64,000 bases of DNA from Nelumbo lutea. Taxonomy: Eukaryota > Streptophyta > Magnoliopsida > Proteales > Nelumbonaceae. The notes beneath the pieces are model-generated. The model searched no databases and was not told the DNA's origin. It saw only the letters and a program-made list of their open reading frames with translations. Positions 10,831 through 23,576 of this stretch are shown here, piece after piece (positions within the stretch are counted from its first letter, which is position 1; every line of letters starts with the position of its first letter). Position numbers and translations under genes: made by a program. The DNA lies in NCBI GenBank assembly GCA_022828595.1, contig JAKGHH010000001.1, forward strand, positions 139,643,017 through 139,707,016, read 5' to 3'.

Positions 10831-13564
10831 AGAACAATCCATACTTTTTACCACTTGGAGGAATTATGTATACAATCTATTATTTGAAACGTGGCAAGAG
10901 AATTTGTGTAGAAATTTGTTCTATTAATAGATGGAAAGAGAGGATGTCGGTTTCTTTGGGCAAACAAGTTACCAGTTGGAAGATTCATAGGTTCTGAACT
11001 ACTGTTATTATCACTTTGGTATCCACACATGGTCATACTAATGTTTTTAACCTGATTCAGTCATCTTAATTTCAACTTAATTAATTGAAGTCCATTGAGA
11101 AAACTGGTATTAGTTATGCAGTCTAAACATCATTGAATACATGGGACCTCAGCCTCACATGCATCATGCAGCTTCTTTAGTAAGGTTTTCGACAAACAAT
11201 GTCATCCAACATGACATCCTTCTTGATGGACCTCACTCTGTTCCAACTTTTTATGTATACATTACATACATAACTAACACATAGATAGCCAAATATGGCC
11301 CTCCTCATGGCCTAAACAAATGCCGAGAATGTCTCCATCAATCTACTTACTATCGAGGCATTAAGAATCTCCCCCACCTTCTATGTATTATGAGTAGACG
11401 CAATATCAATAGGCCCAGCAGCCTCTGTACCCAGTTGTTATGAGATGGACTCTTGTACTTGTAAGTCGTTAATGATCCAGAACTCTAGAACCCACCATGT
11501 TAGAACCTGATGGTCCGGTTTCAGAGCACGTTTCTAATTATTGGCCCAAATCCAAGCCGCCTTCTTCTTTTATTTATTTTTTTCTGTCCAATACCCATGA
11601 ATTGTTGCAGCAAGTTGTACGTTGTGGGTTCTATTGACAGCGAATCCTGATTCAATGTGGCAAATTAGTTAGAAGTTGTAAAGAAATCTCTGAATTAATC
11701 CTCCAGACCGCCTTCTACCATATATTTATTAAAATAATAAGTTAAAAAAGCCTTTCTCATATGTAATTTTATAATAGAAGCCCAAGGAGTAGATATGGGC
11801 GATATCCACATATGACAAATCCAGTGGGCCCCTGAATTTTTAGACATTCAGGCCCATACATGTGCTAATACCAATCAAGGGTCCCCTCCACCTATAATAA
11901 AAGGCTCTTGCATATATATATATATAATAACAGATTAATGGGGAGGCTTCTGAAGTCTAAAGGGAAGGCAATATGATTTGCATTACAAGACCTAAACTCT
12001 GGCTCTGGCAGTCTGGCTTGTCTCAGCTAATCCGCTTGAACATGTGCTAACTTCATGTCAACATGATTGAGTTATCCATTCATTAATCAATATATAGATA
12101 ATTGGGGAATCCCACTAATGTAAGAAGATAAGAGATTCCATATCTGTAGTGAAATATATGTGCTTCCACAGATTGATGGGCCCTGCTCCCATGCTAGTTG
12201 TCTGCTTTTATATCTCACTCTGGTGGTGTAGATTCCCCCATGATTGACTCCCATTCTGTTGATGGGTTTATTATTTGCATGTGCAAGCTTTCAGATTCCA
12301 TCAGGAGTGAATTCATCTTATAATCGTGGTTGTTAGAATCCTTTCCCGTTACTGAGAGGTGTTTGGATGAGAATGGGATTCCAAATGGGAATACCATATA
12401 GGAATCATCGGTATTTATGCTTCTTTTTCCCCATCCTAAATTTATCCTACAAATGCTGATAACTGCAGAGCAGAATTATAGATATCTAAACCAAAGGGAG
12501 TACAACTTAAAATATGGTGTGTTAAACTAATATTTCATCGTTACCCATCAAACAAAATAAAATTTTCATTGAGCAAATTCATTTATTTTATTCCTGTCTT
12601 ATTTCCCAAAATTCCTTTGAGAGCATGCTCTCAATTTTCTATTTCTCCCCTATTTTCTATCAAACCAAGTACAGATGAATCGAATTTAAGATTAGAAAAT
12701 TTATGATGCAGAAAAGATATGGAATGAGAAGAGTTTTGACCATGAATTTTGATAAATAACACCTGATTGGCTACTATGTTTATGATTCCAGTTGACTGGT
12801 CAGAAAATTTTCAGATAGCATATCTTTTCCATATCATAGTCGAACCCGATCCGACCTGTTATGCCATGTGGCAGACATGAGAACAAAGTGTTTAGCTTAA
12901 AATATATTTTGGGGCATATGGACTGACTCGACCCATATAACCACGTGGCAATCATGAAAAAGGATGTTAGTTCTCTTGGATTTGATTATTTGAATATGTG
13001 GGTTGACCCCAGCCCATTGAGGCATTTGATAGAGAAATATATAAAAAGGAAAAGTAAATAAGTATTTCTACTTGGTTATGAGGGACAATACGGGTGGATA
13101 AGTGAGTCGATATAGTGGGTAACTGGGTCAATATGAGTGGGTTTTAATCCACTACCAAGAATTTATAATGTCTCAATATGGATGAGTTGGTGTTCAATTC
13201 ACACCCAATTCAACCTAATTCACCCATTTGTCACCTCTTATTTGCACCCCTACAAAGTCTCTGACTGGTTATAGTGGAGATTAGGGTTGGGGGATGGGCT
13301 TCTCCCGTAAAAATGGCCTAGCCAGATAGGTAATTGGATCGTTCCAAAAATAAATAGCAGTGAACATTGTTTGGAAATGAGAAGACACATCCTGATAGTG
13401 GAAAAAATGTAAAAGAGGAGGTGGCAAAACATAATTTCAATTTTCAAGCAGGTTCTCTGATGTCTTAGGATGACAAATATGCTCATGTAGGAAATTAACA
13501 AAGTCTGTCATTGGAATATGAATGGCTTTGTGTCATAACAAAGTTTTATCAGAAATCGATAAAA
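10831..13564. other. Intergenic sequence
   Basis: About 2.7 kb without a supportable gene. A short TA microsatellite lies at about 11914-11930. The piece at 12355-12670 has MITE-like GTTTGGATGAGAATGGG and ATCAAACCAAG words at opposite ends, but no paired termini. Small open frames here lack any similarity I recognise. Confidence 0.5.
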
Positions 13565-13900
13565 AATTAATTGACTGTTCTCTTGACAATTGACACTATT
13601 TTTGTTTTGAGGAGGGGAAATCTCGTCAATGGGATTTTAGTTTTCATTGACCAAGAATTCCATGTTCTTTTTTTCAGATTAATGTGGGGTGTGGGGAGTA
13701 GGGAAAATTTATTCTTAAGTAGGTAAATAACTTTCTCACTTGGAAGGAAAGTTTTCAATACTTGAATATAATGATTTTTTATGGTTAAAATGGTCATTTC
13801 CTATTTTTATTTGGGAAATAAAAGAACATGAATAAATGCACTTAACTGGATAAGTATTTCCCAGAAAAAAACTTACCCAAATAATAATATTTACTCAGAC
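13565..13900. repeat. Dispersed repeat, copy 2 of 2
   Basis: Second copy of the repeat described at 10430-10830, in the same orientation and clearly diverged by substitutions and small indels. It shows that the sequence is a mobile or duplicated unit rather than unique DNA. Confidence 0.7.
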
Positions 13901-15447
13901 AAATAACTTAGCAAAAAGCAAACAGATCTAAATAATAATAATTGTTGATAAATAGCTCAACCTGCTTAAGCATGCATTAAGGTTACGCACTTATAATTTA
14001 ACAACCATCCGTGCCATGAATTTATCAATACAAATGGATGACAAGTAGATGTTATCGGATCTCAAATCACAACATGTAATATATATATATCTTCGTGAAA
14101 TAGGTTTTGTGTTGACTATCCTTCGCTGTTCGCTGTTTAAACACCCATCATCCAAACAGTGTTCTTTGTCTATATACCGTGCCAAAAAGTGTTTTTCTTT
14201 TTCTAGTAATCATGAAAGCAATTAAACTCTTTCATTGATTTCTTATTTTTTTTTCTGGTTGGAAGAATATAGTGCTTGGAAGTCAACAATCTAAAGTCAT
14301 CCATGTATGGTTTGACAATTGATATTGAGTCTCCCTCAGATTCCAGAAATGAGAGGGGTAGATCATTTATTATTTATTAAAATAAATATTTAATTTAGGT
14401 CAAGTTCTATGGGATGTATCAATGTGCCCTCATGGTCAAATCCCCTGGTTTGTCATAGATAGCCTTGATCATCACCAGGTCACCGCCGGCTGCCCTTCTT
14501 AAACTAGTGGAAAACAATAAAACAACTGCCCCCGGAATTATGAACCGATGCTTTGTTAACAAAGAGTCTAAAGGCCCTTAAATTGATGAGAATACGTATT
14601 TAAAATTGAAATCGGATTACACCATTCTGATTTTAATTGTTTGGTTGAATAGAATTAGAATTCATTCCCATTTTTGGTAGAATAGTACTTCTTCATAAAA
14701 TCCCATTCCAATTGATTTTAATTTTTCTTTTAATTCTTATCTGAATCAAACAAACCAAAAATCGAACCAAATGGACACTGGATGAGTAAGTAAAATTCAA
14801 AATAATAATAATTTATTTCATATTTGTTCATCTAACAAAATTGTTTCCAGTATTGATTTTTTGTATAGTTCTTGGTTAAAGGGAAAGGAAAACTAACTTT
14901 ATCATGAAGAGCATCTAACAAGGCTTATTTATATTTTTTTAATACTTTTGTATTAAAAGTACTAATTTAGTATCCCTAAGCATCATTTAATAATTTCTTG
15001 ATCATATAAATTAATATAGATAAACACCCTTTTTGTAGAGAAAGAAATTGATTAATATTTCTGTTGAACGAGTAAACAGTAAAGACGCACTTCCACATTC
15101 AAGATGCAGCTTTCGTGGTTTATGCTAATTAAAGAAATAAATACACCGTACGACATGACCCCGGCCGGCCGTTCATTTTGTAATTTGTATAAACAAACCT
15201 TACTTTCAGATGTAAACAAACATTAAGCAATAATGGAACAATAATTCGTCTATCCTAAGTTAGCATCTACCAATCAAAATCTCTAAAATACCCAATAAGG
15301 TTCTGTTAAGAAAGGGACCTAAAATATAGCAGAAAAATCTTTTCTATTTTTTTTTACAGACCTTGTCCACAATGTTCAAATTTTTTATACATCGTATTAA
15401 CCGGGTGTCGTTGTCAATACTTTAAATAAAGGTTGTTTTGAAATTTG
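13901..15447. other. Intergenic sequence
   Basis: No gene is seen. 14570-14790 is rich in GGAATTAGAATTCATTCC-type self-complementary words as in PIF/Harbinger MITEs, but ends could not be fixed. The rest is AT-rich. Confidence 0.5.
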
Positions 15448-15455
15448 TTTGTTTT

Positions 15456-15651
15456 CAGGGGATCAGCACTCGTAAAGTGGGCCAGGCTGCAGGCCGCTCA
15501 TGAATCGGCCGGCCCACCACAATTGGTTGGTCCGAACCCCTGTATCATGCCGGGTTGGGGGTTTTTCATTTAACTTTTTCAAAATTTCTTAAAAAATCAT
15601 ATCATTCATGGGCTCGTAAAATAGCCCGGCACGACCCACATTACCCCTATT
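15456..15651. mobile_element. 196-bp hAT-like MITE
   Basis: Flanked by TTTGTTTT (15448-15455) and TTTATTTT (15652-15659), an 8-bp duplication matching at 7 of 8. The ends are CAGGGGATCAGCACTCGT and, from the other strand, TAGGGGTAATGTGGGTCGTG, so the inverted repeat is short and imperfect. Inside are GGCCGGCC-type GC clusters and an AT-rich middle, as in the other hAT-like elements of this window. Low-complexity flanks reduce the weight of the duplication. Confidence 0.65.
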
Positions 15652-15659
15652 TATTTTTT

Positions 15660-18063
15660 GAAAAAAATTAAAGAAAATACATGCAAATGATTTAAAGTGT
15701 CCATGCATCCCTTCAAGCATATCGGGGTGTATGACACTTGAACTTTTCTCAATGCAGCCTAGAAAATCTTTATCCTTACCTCAAAAACCTACTTAAATTA
15801 CTATACCCATAAGAAAAAAAAAATGAAATTACTAGGAGGGGAGCCAGGGGGTGGCAGAGGGGCTTATGCTTTGAAAATCCCCATAGTATATATTTTGTCT
15901 CTCTTATTCATGTTTTTTATCTTTTGACCCCCATATCCATGCTTATTACGCTAAAGAATCCTAACTCCGCCTCTGATGAATCAAACAATTCTAACTTACA
16001 ATTTTTTGGTTTTTTTTATAAATTCACTTAAATATATAGTTGCGTTTTACAAATTGATGAGAGTAAATACAACCTTCTAACTATTAAATACTTAGGCACA
16101 TTTAACGTGATCTCAAAGGATAAGAATCACCTCAACGACATATAAGATCATCTTCCAAAGACTTAGGCACTTTCCGACGGCATCACAGACTATTCTCCTT
16201 TACATTACGTGGACCTGTAACTTTTAAAAAATTTCTTAGCAACTAAACAAAGCGAAGCTATCTATATATTGCCTATACCAAAACATATGGCATTGTAAAG
16301 CTAATCTAATTTTTGAGTCTAAAATAGAATCCACTAGATGAGAGCCATAAATTGAATGGACCCTTCTTAAGGAATGCAGCACCGAGGATAAGGTCGTTTT
16401 CTACTTGGATTATTATTTTTTTCTTTTTTACATTATAAATTTTAAACGCTTATTTTCAGGATTTATCTAGGGAAGGTAAAATTTTGGTGGAGTAGAGAGC
16501 CCACCTTAATTAGGGAAGCTAGTAAAAGAATCCTTGACCAATGAGCTATATTAAAGGGCCATCAAATGAACTTGACTATTAGGTTAGTCACATCTTCCAG
16601 CTTTGTGCCCAAAATTGGAGAGTCGGGTCCTCCCATAAAAAATCTAAACGACCCCCGTTTATAGAACTCATCACATTCCATCAAAGTGACAGAGTCTCTA
16701 TGAGATTTCCCACATGGTGGTCCATCTGATGGATGGTTATATACCAAGTCTGGCATGGTTTGGTCCGGAAAGATATTAAATTCTTGCTCGTTTATGATAT
16801 TCCTTTGACTGATTTCATTACTGTCGGCAGCTTAGTGGGTCTTTTTTATAGTAATACCTCCTGATGTAAACCATCTGATTTTAGACACTTGTAATGTAAG
16901 TTTATGTGATAGTAAGTGGATTGTTGCAGTGTATGAAAGCCATGTTGTCTTCAACCACAAAGTATGAAACAAAAGGATTCCATTGCACATGGCTTCTAAT
17001 ATACAACCACTAATTAAGCTTTTATATGACAAAAAGAAAAAGAAAAACCTTCTTTTCCTATATGGTTTAATTGGGCTTTTACGTAAATCTATGAAATAGA
17101 ATCCTTCTTTTTTTTTTAATTTTAATTTGTTATTTTAAATTACAAGTTCTCATCAAATGACCCCATAAAAAGCATATTTGTTTTGTGTTTGGAGGAAAGA
17201 GAGCATCTCAAGCGTTTCGAGTCTACATCCAACACTTATTTGGGTCATCACAGAATTTGAAACTATGGAAGGAAAATGGTATTAACTCCATGCATTAAGT
17301 CATCATGAAGACTTTGGGCTGTTGAGCATTTGGGGTCACCTTTTTTTACCTACCCCATTACTTTAGGGGTGTGAGTGTGACATTAAATCTCTCATATATT
17401 TCTGTGACTGAAACTACATTGTTCTACAATGTCAAACACCTTGATAGTATTAACCCAGCATGAAATTATCAATCTGGCCCACACACCATACTTATGTTTC
17501 TTGAAAGAAAAACTGAGAGAGGAAGAGACGTGGCTAGTAACTGCAATGCAATAAGTGGCAGAGGAGAATTATTAGGACAGGTTAGGTAAGGGTGAAAAAT
17601 GAGAATTAAAAGCTGGTAGTGTGGAAATAGGAAGAAGCATACGTGCAAATGTGGAGATGAAACATGCAATGGTGTCAGGAGTATGGGCATGGTGGTGATA
17701 CTGATAGGTGTGGTAGTGGTGACGGAGACGAGGGTGATAAAGATGGTGGTAGTGTTTTAGAGGGGGGGAAGGGACTAGTGCCTAGTGGTAGTGGAATATG
17801 ATTTTGGTTAATGGCATATGTCTTATACCGTGTTTGAGATTTGGCTTACCACTTGGCCTAGGTCCATTGATTCATTTATGGACACTTCTTTGACAAAAGT
17901 AGATCATTGGTTCAATTTGATAAATCACTTGAATGGGTGAGATGAATATGTTATTTTGAAAAAAACACTTTGATACCCTTGAGTTTTTTGGTTTATTTGA
18001 TATATTATTCGTATGCCCAACATCCATTGAAATCTTGGTAAATCGTCACATGAATGATCTGGA
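15660..18063. other. Intergenic sequence
   Basis: About 2.4 kb with no gene, RNA or element borders that I can support. Short open frames at 16562-16756 and 17469-17690 (- strand) have no recognisable features. Confidence 0.5.
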
Positions 18064-18095
<32 letters not shown>

Positions 18096-18380
18096 CTTAA
18101 ATTTTAATATTTTTTAACCACTGTTGATTTGGATGGTCGGACCATTTGGCCTGAAAATTGTTCAGACAACTGGTTCTATTTTATTTCAAACCCAATTTCT
18201 AGCTAAAGACCATTAAATTGGTCAATGATTTGTTGACTCAAGCAATTGAATGTTGACTTGTTCAACAGTTTTTGCTTTCTTTTTTAATTTTTTAATTATT
18301 TGTTAGAACATGTCATCCATTCAAACCTGGTGGTCTAACTGTCAGCCCAAAAACTGGTGGCCAAAAGTTCCAAATCATTT
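18064..18380. repeat. TA microsatellite and degenerate CATGG-family copy
   Basis: A pure TA run (18064-18082) is followed by a worn copy of the CATGG-family repeat: ACTGGTTCTATTTTATTTC, ATTGGTCAATGATTTGTTGACTC, a T-rich middle and CATCCATTCAAACC occur in the canonical order. Ends are not preserved. Confidence 0.55.
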
Positions 18381-20032
18381 TTTTAAAACGTTGCTAAACT
18401 TTGCTCCAGGCGGAGAGGGGTGGCTATCTTAAATTTTTATTAACCATTGAAAAGCTATATAAAATACAAGGAGGACATAATCCACTTCACCCACTAATCT
18501 AGTACAAACTCAACACTGCCCCTATTACAATAAAAAAAAGAAAAAAAAACACACACACACGTATACAAACGTAAAGCTATAAAAATTCAAGAAACAGAGC
18601 CCAGAAAAATTAAGCAAGACTATACATAATACCAAGACCTTCAACAGAGTTGAAAGACATGTGCGAGGTTGGTCAGTACTATCATATATAAGTCTTAGGA
18701 GGCCTCACTTTGACCTAGATTTTGGATTGATTTAGTACCTTGTTTGGGCAGCTATACCACTTTAAAGGCACGCTATATCATTTAGATGGATGTGATTAAT
18801 TTAGTAATCTTACGAGGCAATGGCTATCTTAGGTCATGTGGCACATCATTCTATTCAGAGAAGGTTTTTAAGAAACTTTGGCGCTTACTTAAATAGCCCA
18901 AATCAGTGGAAATCTCTTGTACATGATTTGGACGGTCAAAACTGAATGGTTGAATTAGGAGGTCACTTTGATTAATTTGATACATCATTTATCATAATGT
19001 TTTTAATTACGGCTTACAATTCTTGAATTAAACCTGATGAACACAACTTGAATTCTCAGTAGGCACGAATTTCAATGATTTAAGATATTTTATAAAGCAA
19101 GGTATGGACATTTTAAAGTGTCCTAGATCGTGTGCACATGAACACATATACGTACATGGTCCATTATGGATCTGTTCATTTGCTGATATCTTGTGAGTGG
19201 TAAGTTGGTCAATAGGGTACTAATTGATATTTTTTTTTTGAGGATGAATAAGTTGTTTTGATGTTTTTAACCCGTTGTTCACTCGGTTGGTTGAATCATT
19301 TGAATTGTAATTCGGCCAAAATTTTGTGTTTAAATCAGTTAAGACTCGTTAGATAGTAAAAAATTATTGATTTGGTTAAGAATTGTTTGACCTAATTGGT
19401 TTGACCCTTGATTTATTTGATCCGATAACTAGGTTGCAAGTTGCATACTAAATATATATAAACTTTCAAAAATCATAATTTTACACTCTAATATCCTATT
19501 GAAATGATCTTTTTTTTTATAACTTTTTAATACCTATGCAACCTCCGTTATTTTCATAGAAAATAACCTTTTTTTTTACTTTAAATTACAATTTTTAATA
19601 TTTTTATAAATAAAAAATTTAAAACGTTGAATTGTTTATCTACCTGTCCATAACGCTCTCCCCCTTCCATCCGCCTCTTTACCCAAATAAATTACATCGC
19701 ACATAACATAAATTGAATTTACCCAAACAACTGTTTGTTGGAGGTAAGAAGTAACACAGGCTGCACTTCAGGATTGAAAAACGTTGACCGATAAATTTCA
19801 TTCTACGTTATTGATTATAATTTTACAACACTTTTAAATCTTTGTCTCAAATAAGCTTACTAAGCAAATAAGTTAAAACAAACGAGGCATATATAAATTT
19901 AAAGAGTGAATGTCACAAAAACGAAAACATACAATAATAGGCTACACCCTCCCCCCTTAATAGTAATAGGGTTAAAACTCAATTGAAAACAGATGTGGGA
20001 TAAAGCGGTCATCATGCTATAGGGTATGAGCT
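18381..20032. other. Intergenic sequence
   Basis: No gene seen. 19255-19440 contains further diluted CATGG-family words (CCGTTGTTCACTCGGTTGGTT, ATTGGTTTGACCC). The remainder is AT-rich and featureless to me. Confidence 0.45.
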
Positions 20033-20040
20033 CTCGCGTC

Positions 20041-20293
20041 CATGGTTTTCAAAACCATATTGGACCGACGGTCAGACTGGAAAAATCGGGAATTGTTTGC
20101 CTGATTGGTTTTGTTTTTTCTTAAAACTATTTTTTTCTTTAAAACCATTGATTTTGATAAATAAATCGCTGAGTCAGCCGATTAATTGCTTGAATGGTTT
20201 TGACTGTTTTTCAATTTTTTTTATCAAAACGGGCTGACCATTCGGGTCGAACCTGATAACGGACCTTTGACCGGTTCGGTTTTAAAAACCATG
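20041..20293. mobile_element. CATGG-family hAT-like MITE, best-preserved copy (253 bp)
   Basis: Starts CATGGTTTTCAAAACC and ends GGTTTTAAAAACCATG, an inverted repeat. The flanks are CTCGCGTC (20033-20040) and CTCGAGTC (20294-20301), an 8-bp duplication at 7 of 8. Two other copies in this window (25620 and 49622) have similar ends and their own different 8-bp flanks. Eight-base duplications suggest mobilisation by a hAT transposase, although the CATGG terminus is not a textbook hAT end. Confidence 0.82.
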
Positions 20294-20301
20294 CTCGAGT
20301 C

Positions 20302-21965
20302 TGCCTTCACTGGAACGAGACAATCCCAAAAATCCAACCAGAACCTCCCATGTGTCAATACGTAAGTACTTTTATTATTATTATTATTATTTTTTTTTTT
20401 TGGGGGTAAGACAGTATATCACTCTTCACTAGTCGCTTTTGGTTTATTATCGCGTCTTCCGCTCCTCCTTTCATAAAGGTAGTGGATCCGGCGTGATTGA
20501 CGGTTGGTTCCATATCTCCACTTTAGACGGAAGAAGAACAATATCATTCTTGACGAAAATACCCTTCTCTAGAAGAAAATCAACATTTTTCTTATTGATT
20601 AGTGTTCCTGCCTTCCTGGTCCAATTCCAATCTAGTTTGTAACAACTGACATTATGGGCCCATATAACGGGTGAACTAGATCAATAAAGAAGTATCCCCT
20701 GTTAAAAGAGACATGTAGATATTACCAACAAGAGGCAACGTGGACCCACAATCACATGATGATGACACTTATCAGGACCATCCTACTATCCTAGCCCTCA
20801 TCCCCACTCTCCCACCACCATTATACAACAGGGGCGGACACGTCTTTTCCGTTTCACGAACGTGTTGACGAAAGCTAGTGTCACTACACTCTGGTAACTG
20901 CTAGTTCTTGGAATAAAGTTGAGGTTAATTTTGTCACTGAAAATAAATAAACATCAGTGGCTTTTCGGAAAATATCCATAAATCTAATTTTCAATTTTCA
21001 AATAACAAATTGACGGCTGGATTCGACCACCAGGTTTCCCGGGAACTGACTCCTGAGTATTAGTAAGAAAATGAAAACGACTCGTTTTTATTTTATTTCC
21101 TAATCTTCCAGATTACCAGCTCACCAGGTCCTTCGTAATGCTTAGAGCCCGGAGCCGACCGTTCAGTGCATTATAAATGCTTTCCTAAAGCACAAAGTAG
21201 TGATTAGTGAATTGCCAAACACAGCTCTTGTTCTTCTACCCTTTTGGCCAACTTTGATACCTGACTCCATCAAACCATGTTTTTTTATTTTATTAAAGAG
21301 AATGGTGTGATCTCGGATAAGGTGGTGGGAGTGGGAGTGTGGGACCTAGAAAGGAGGATCCATCATCATAAATCTGTGAAATTACAAGTATGCCACGTGT
21401 ATTTGACTCGCGATTTTGTTCCCAGTTCCCACGAGGCTTTCAATAATTCTGACTGAGACGGAAAAGTAAAAAGCTTGGGGGTAGCGTCCACACTTCAGAA
21501 GCAGAGTTACTGCTTTTTAAAAAGTCACAACCATCATCATCCCTTCGTAGCGTACTGGGTCCCACTGCTTGGATATCCTACGACAATGGATAACGAAGAC
21601 AAGCCGGTTGCCAAGGACAGCACCCCGTGCATTAATTTTCTTCGCTGCACCGACAAAACGAAATATTCCCATTCATCAACAACTTAACCTAAATAAAAGA
21701 TTTTTCTCGCGCTGTCCTTAGGTTGACATGAAATATAATGAAATCCGCAACAGTTAAAACTGTTCATGAGTAGGTTTTGCATTCTGCACGGCTCGTTCAG
21801 AGTTCAGAGCAACACATTTCAGTTCACTTCCCTCAATTTTGTATTTTGAGGCTTATCTTGGACAACGTCAGCGTAACGTGTTTCCGCTCGCTTGGAAACT
21901 AAATTTACCTGTTGAGCAGGTCTCCGGTACGAATTTACCGAACTAGATTTTTTAACCCCGTACAG
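20302..21965. other. Intergenic sequence upstream of the methyltransferase gene
   Basis: Mixed composition with TTATTA repeats at about 20370-20400. No coding exon was recognised on either strand. The last few hundred bases probably include promoter elements of the gene beginning near 22.2 kb. Confidence 0.45.
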
Positions 21966-21969
21966 GTAA

Positions 21970-21977
21970 TATAAATA
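21970..21977 (+). promoter_or_regulatory. Possible TATA box of the methyltransferase gene
   Basis: TATAAATA lies about 490 bp upstream of the 5' leader splice donor. It is the clearest TATA-like word in the interval, but the transcription start is unknown and many plant genes lack a TATA box, so this is tentative. Confidence 0.25.
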
Positions 21978-22457
21978 TGATAGAAAAGAAACGTAAATGG
22001 GCTCCGACAATCCTGCCGTCACTCATTACTCGCTACCCGCCCATTGCTCAGATAGAAACCAGCGAGAAAAGCCCTCTATATGCTCAAATTCCAAAATCCG
22101 AGCTTGTCGCCATTACTTTAATGGCGATTGGCAGAACAAAGAGAAAGCCAGCGTATCTTCTATAAAATTCAAAGGAAGCAGAGGACCCTGACGAAAGAAA
22201 GCGCGTTATAGTATTGGACCTGAGCTGTTCTCTGAGATCAGACTCCTTTTCGGTTTCTCCCACGCTACGTCGCTACGGTCTGTTTCAAAATGCTGGCAAC
22301 TACAGTCAACATGAATTTTCGCTTTCTTCCGACTCTCGCTCGCCGAAATAATGTTATTGCGTGATTCTGATCTCTCAGCCCAGCCTTCAAAAATCTCCAT
22401 CTCACTCATGGATCTGTAATGGTTCTGAAGCTGCTTCGAGCATTCGAGCTTCTCACG

Positions 22458-22631
22458 GTAAGTAAACAAGATCAGATGAAGAATATGTATTTATCTGTAA
22501 GTCTTTGCCGTAGTTTTCGCCGAGATTTGTTTTCCTTGAAAATCTATTGGAGATTTACCGAATTAACTGCTTTTCACTTTCATTCACTTAATCTGAACCA
22601 TCTTTTTGTTTTATATGTTCTAATTTCGCAG
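22458..22631 (+). other. Intron in the 5' untranslated leader of the methyltransferase gene
   Basis: The donor CACG/GTAAGTAAAC at 22458 and the acceptor CTAATTTCGCAG/G ending at 22631 are strong plant splice sites with a T-rich stretch before the acceptor. The first exon (from somewhere after about 22.0 kb to 22457) would be non-coding, and the ATG follows 64 bases after the intron. Leader introns in plants often raise expression, which is a known general effect and is not shown here. Confidence 0.65.
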
Positions 22632-22694
22632 GTTGAAGCTCAATAAGACAGAGACCACTTATAGTTTAGAAAAATCGGAACTTTGCCTCTGAAA

Positions 22695-23576
22695 ATGGGA
22701 AAAACAGGGAGAGATTGGACGCAGATCTACACGATCTACGGCATGGACGAATGGCAAACACTAGTTTTCCTCTTAATCCATGCGATCGTCTTCTCCTTTC
22801 TCTCCGTGCTGTTCCTAATCTACTTCAATCCTGTTTGTTCGGTCTTCCAATCCATCTTCCCTGCTCTTCCCGCTGGAGCACCTCGCTTCATTGCCGGCTT
22901 CATCGGCTCCGTTACGGCTCTCTCCGCCGTCTGTTTATTTTTTGCCGCCGGCAACATCTTCTACTCGTCCGTATCCCTCCACTGGGATATGGCCCAGCGC
23001 ATGATCAACGTAGTCAGCGATTGGTCAACGGTCAAAACAGCCCTAGACGTCGGATGCGGTCGTGGCATCCTCCTCAATGCAGTGGCGCTACAGCTGAAGA
23101 AGGAAGGCAGTTCCGGTCGTGTCGTCGGCCTCGATCGCCGGAAGACGGCGGTGGCGACCCTGCGGACGGCGGGGATGGAAGGGGTCCAGGAGTACGTGAC
23201 GTGTAGGGAGGGTGACGCGCGTCGGTTGCCCTTCGCCGATAATTACTTCGACGTGGTGGTGTCGGCCGTGTTTTTGCATACAGTGGGGAAGGAGTTTGGC
23301 CATCGGACGGCTGCGGCAGCGGCAGAAAGGATGAAAGGTTTAGGGGAGGTGGTGAGGGTGCTGAAGCCCGGTGGGGTGGGAGTGGTCTGGGATCTGGTGC
23401 ACGTGCCAGAGTACGTACAGAGGTTGCAGGAGTTGCGCATGGAGGACATACGCGTCTCGGAGCGGGTGACGGCTTTCATGGTAAGCAGCCATATCGTATC
23501 GTTTCGGAAACCAAATCACCACTTAGTGGGCCCGGCGGAGGTGAGGGTTGATTGGAGGTTTACCAACTTGTGTTAA
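22695..23576 (+). CDS. Membrane-anchored SAM-dependent methyltransferase (class I)
   Basis: Single coding exon of 293 residues starting at the ATG in AAAATGGGA; the upstream in-frame TTG is not a plant start. Two hydrophobic segments (about residues 21-43 and 66-88) probably anchor the N terminus in a membrane. A Rossmann-fold methyltransferase domain follows: motif I LDVGCGRG (117-124), the acidic residue in VVGLDRR (about 147) for the SAM ribose, GDARRLPF (173-180), FDVVVSAVFLHTV (185-197) and VLKPGGVGVVWDL (222-234). The acceptor substrate cannot be inferred. Plant proteins of this architecture are annotated only as methyltransferase superfamily. There are no frameshifts or stops, and GC is markedly higher than in the flanks, as expected for an active gene. 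It stands alone on the + strand. Confidence 0.9.
   Translation: MGKTGRDWTQIYTIYGMDEWQTLVFLLIHAIVFSFLSVLFLIYFNPVCSVFQSIFPALPAGAPRFIAGFIGSVTALSAVCLFFAAGNIFYSSVSLHWDMAQRMINVVSDWSTVKTALDVGCGRGILLNAVALQLKKEGSSGRVVGLDRRKTAVATLRTAGMEGVQEYVTCREGDARRLPFADNYFDVVVSAVFLHTVGKEFGHRTAAAAAERMKGLGEVVRVLKPGGVGVVWDLVHVPEYVQRLQELRMEDIRVSERVTAFMVSSHIVSFRKPNHHLVGPAEVRVDWRFTNLC

Noticed and set aside
22683..22694. Upstream in-frame start adding four residues to the methyltransferase
   Set aside because: It is a TTG codon, and plant nuclear genes start at ATG. The ATG at 22695 has a reasonable context.
23243..23522. Open frames on the - strand inside the methyltransferase gene
   Set aside because: Shadow frames of a GC-rich coding exon with no domain similarity.
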